NCBI GenBank assembly: GCA_945905815.1
Contig: CAMDQH010000001.1
Coordinates: 62,001 to 126,000 of the forward strand
Direction of reading: 5' to 3'
DNA: 64,000 bases
Source of the DNA: Bacteriovorax stolpii
GTDB lineage: Bacteria > Bdellovibrionota > Bacteriovoracia > Bacteriovoracales > Bacteriovoracaceae
Notes under the pieces: generated by a model
The model's input: the letters and a program-made list of their open reading frames with translations, nothing else
Databases searched by the model: none
What the model was told of the DNA's origin: nothing
Shown here: one piece after another, positions 62,600 through 64,000 of the stretch
How positions within the stretch are numbered: the stretch's first letter is position 1
How the letters are laid out: the number at the start of each line of letters is the position of its first letter
Position numbers and translations under genes: made by a program

Positions 62600-63121
62600 T
62601 TACTGAGTAACTTTGGTTTCATAGTCTTTCCTTTCCTTCTCAAGATAAGCTCGAATCTTTTGAAGGGAAGGCATATTCTTTAGGCAATTTAAAACATCTG
62701 CTTTTGTTTTTTGAACCTTTAAACCAGCAAAGCTCTTTTGATTTAAATCTGGATTTCGATCCAGAACTTCTTGGTAGAAATCACATTCACACTTCTTCAA
62801 GCAATTAGTGCTCACATTAGAAATCTTAGATTGATCCCATGTAGGGATTTTAAATGCGACCTCTGTGACTTTTTCATCCCAAAGAGGATGCAGAGGAAGT
62901 ATAAGTGTTTTTGCCGACTCTGGATTAACGATAAGATTCTTTTGGTGCTCTATTGTATCTTTCGGCCAATCAATAATTGCCGTAAGGGCATTTGTAGCAG
63001 CAATAACTTCTTCGGGAGAAAAATACTCTCCCCCGCTCTTTAATGTTGCAAAAGAAGTTTCGTTTGACTTACATGAAGCCAAAAGAAATATAAATAATCC
63101 TATTCTAATCACTGCTGACAA
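62600..63121 (-). CDS. hypothetical lipoprotein with Cys cluster
   Basis: 173 residues. VIRIGLFIFLLASCKSN has lipobox LLASC. The mature part includes STNCLKKCECDFYQEVLDRN with three close Cys and VLNCLKNMPSLQKIRAYL near the end, suggesting disulfides. The family is not recognised. It overlaps the upstream polysaccharide deacetylase by 13 bases, so the two are likely translated together. Confidence 0.7.
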   Translation of the reverse strand: MSAVIRIGLFIFLLASCKSNETSFATLKSGGEYFSPEEVIAATNALTAIIDWPKDTIEHQKNLIVNPESAKTLILPLHPLWDEKVTEVAFKIPTWDQSKISNVSTNCLKKCECDFYQEVLDRNPDLNQKSFAGLKVQKTKADVLNCLKNMPSLQKIRAYLEKERKDYETKVTQ

Positions 63122-63978
63122 GTTGCAAGCCCCTTGTTCAATTGATCAATGACGGCCTGAACAGAACAGACATTGATTTTTTGCTCCTCAAAATAATCCA
63201 TAAGTAGCTCCGACGCGATTACCGATTGGGCATGAATATCATGAAAAAGAACGACTCCACTATTTTTTGATGTAGCTTTCATTTGCTTAACAGCACGATT
63301 AAAAATACTCGTAGGGTTCTTATCCTGCCAATCAAGCGTGTCAACGTTCCAGAAAATATGGACCATGCCATGTTCAGCAATCTTTGCCCGAATTGAGGAA
63401 GAGCTCACACCAGCTCCGTAAGGAAGACGGAAAAGTTTAATTGTTTTACCAAGCTTCGCTTCAATAATTTTCTTCGCACCACCGATTTGTTTTTCAAGAG
63501 CGATAGGGCCAACTTTAGTTAATTGAGCATGGTCATAAGAGTGACTGGCGATATCCATTCCAGCATCGACAACAGATTTTGCAGTAGTTGGAAGACCTTC
63601 AACTTGTTTGCCTAACATGAAGAATGTGGCCTTCATATTATGGGCCTTAAGATTTTGTAAAACAGTAGGTGTTGTTTTCCCACCAGGTCCATCGTCATAA
63701 GTTATTGACCAAGTATTGGCCGGAAACCCGCTGCCAGTAATATTACCAGCCGAACCAGCATTAGGATAAATAGTGTCACTACTAGTTGTGCGATTTCGCT
63801 TCGCTATCCGGTTAAGCTTTCTCATCTCTTTTGATATTCTCTTAACATCAGATTTGAAGGTTTTGAAATCCTGATCTAATGCTTGCTCATTAAGCACCTG
63901 GTTTAAATCATCTTCATTAACATCATATTCATTATGCCCTTTAAAGAGCTTCCACTTCTTACCTCGAAGAAGAGCCAT
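63109..63978 (-). CDS. polysaccharide deacetylase (NodB domain), start may lie beyond the window
   Basis: 289 residues as given, with a NodB domain: SITYDDGPGG (motif 1 TYDDGP at 93-98 with the catalytic Asp), DIASHSYDHAQLTKV (motif 2 HxxxH), FRLPYGAGVSS (motif 3), FWNVDTLDWQD (motif 4) and VVLFHDIHAQSV (motif 5). It removes acetyl groups from an N-acetylglucosamine polymer, perhaps peptidoglycan. The N-terminal 80 residues are a charged coil. The frame stays open upstream to the window edge (ASFHKK before the Met), so a signal peptide may be cut off. Confidence 0.85.
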   Translation of the reverse strand: MALLRGKKWKLFKGHNEYDVNEDDLNQVLNEQALDQDFKTFKSDVKRISKEMRKLNRIAKRNRTTSSDTIYPNAGSAGNITGSGFPANTWSITYDDGPGGKTTPTVLQNLKAHNMKATFFMLGKQVEGLPTTAKSVVDAGMDIASHSYDHAQLTKVGPIALEKQIGGAKKIIEAKLGKTIKLFRLPYGAGVSSSSIRAKIAEHGMVHIFWNVDTLDWQDKNPTSIFNRAVKQMKATSKNSGVVLFHDIHAQSVIASELLMDYFEEQKINVCSVQAVIDQLNKGLATCQQ

Positions 63979-64000
63979 TTTCTTATGAAAACTTGCTACA

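Overview
This is an AT-rich Gram-negative bacterial chromosome segment. It combines housekeeping genes (uvrC, murJ, purA, aceB-aceA, hppA, maeB, accA-yicC-gmk-rsh, engB) with many small signal-peptide and lipoprotein genes, predicted outer-membrane proteins and enzymes of uncertain role. That mix fits the Bdellovibrionota, most likely the Bacteriovorax/Peredibacter side. This placement is an inference from gene content; no rRNA or marker alignment was possible. There is no rRNA operon, CRISPR array, insertion sequence or prophage.

Layout. 1-9.4 kb: a gene fragment cut by the window edge, two small zinc-ribbon proteins, uvrC, a long Gly-rich secreted repeat protein, murJ, and a small gene whose leader carries three GGA-loop hairpins. 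9.4-11.5 kb: purA, a minute secreted peptide, and tRNA-Lys/tRNA-Glu with a clear promoter and terminator. 11.6-14.5 kb: an accessory patch with a RelE/ParE-type toxin-antitoxin pair in which each gene has one in-frame TAA, an intact nucleotidyltransferase plus partner pair behind a palindromic promoter, and an orphan coding fragment. 14.5-17.5 kb: the glyoxylate shunt. 17.5-26.3 kb: envelope proteins, glyoxalase I, a TerC-family protein, an ankyrin protein, the membrane pyrophosphatase and a truncated Kir channel. 26.3-33.2 kb: a tightly overlapping operon GNAT - LuxE - LuxC/PaaK fusion - PlsC - acetyltransferase-like, with no luciferase genes. 33.3-45.3 kb: an AlkB-like dioxygenase, ABC-F ATPase, SSS symporter, malic enzyme-PTA, RidA, and a lipoprotein/beta-barrel pair. 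45.3-50 kb: accA-yicC-gmk-rsh. 50-56.6 kb: a BamE-like lipoprotein, a FliL-like membrane protein, a sigma-54 activator, engB, an acyltransferase-SDR pair, a JmjC-like protein and tRNA-Leu. 56.6-60 kb: a TolC-HlyD-ABC exporter operon whose membrane subunit is split by a frameshift in a five-base homopolymer and which has no ATPase gene. 60-64 kb: lipoproteins, an FHA membrane protein, a frameshifted lipoprotein remnant and a NodB-type deacetylase.

How the genes work together. aceB, aceA and maeB form a carbon-shunting set: the glyoxylate cycle makes malate, malic enzyme converts malate to pyruvate, and the PTA domain links to acetyl-CoA. rsh and gmk share an operon, joining (p)ppGpp turnover to guanylate supply, with accA at the operon head.

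The most novel-looking items are: (i) the Lux-type fatty-acyl reduction operon; (ii) a two-copy intergenic element at about 9.49 and 23.69 kb whose palindromic arms co-vary around conserved TCC/GGA loops, together with a related three-hairpin leader at about 8.94-9.06 kb reminiscent of CsrA target RNAs; and (iii) the nucleotidyltransferase/partner module. Several genes are broken or possibly frameshifted, so read-level checks for homopolymer errors would be useful.
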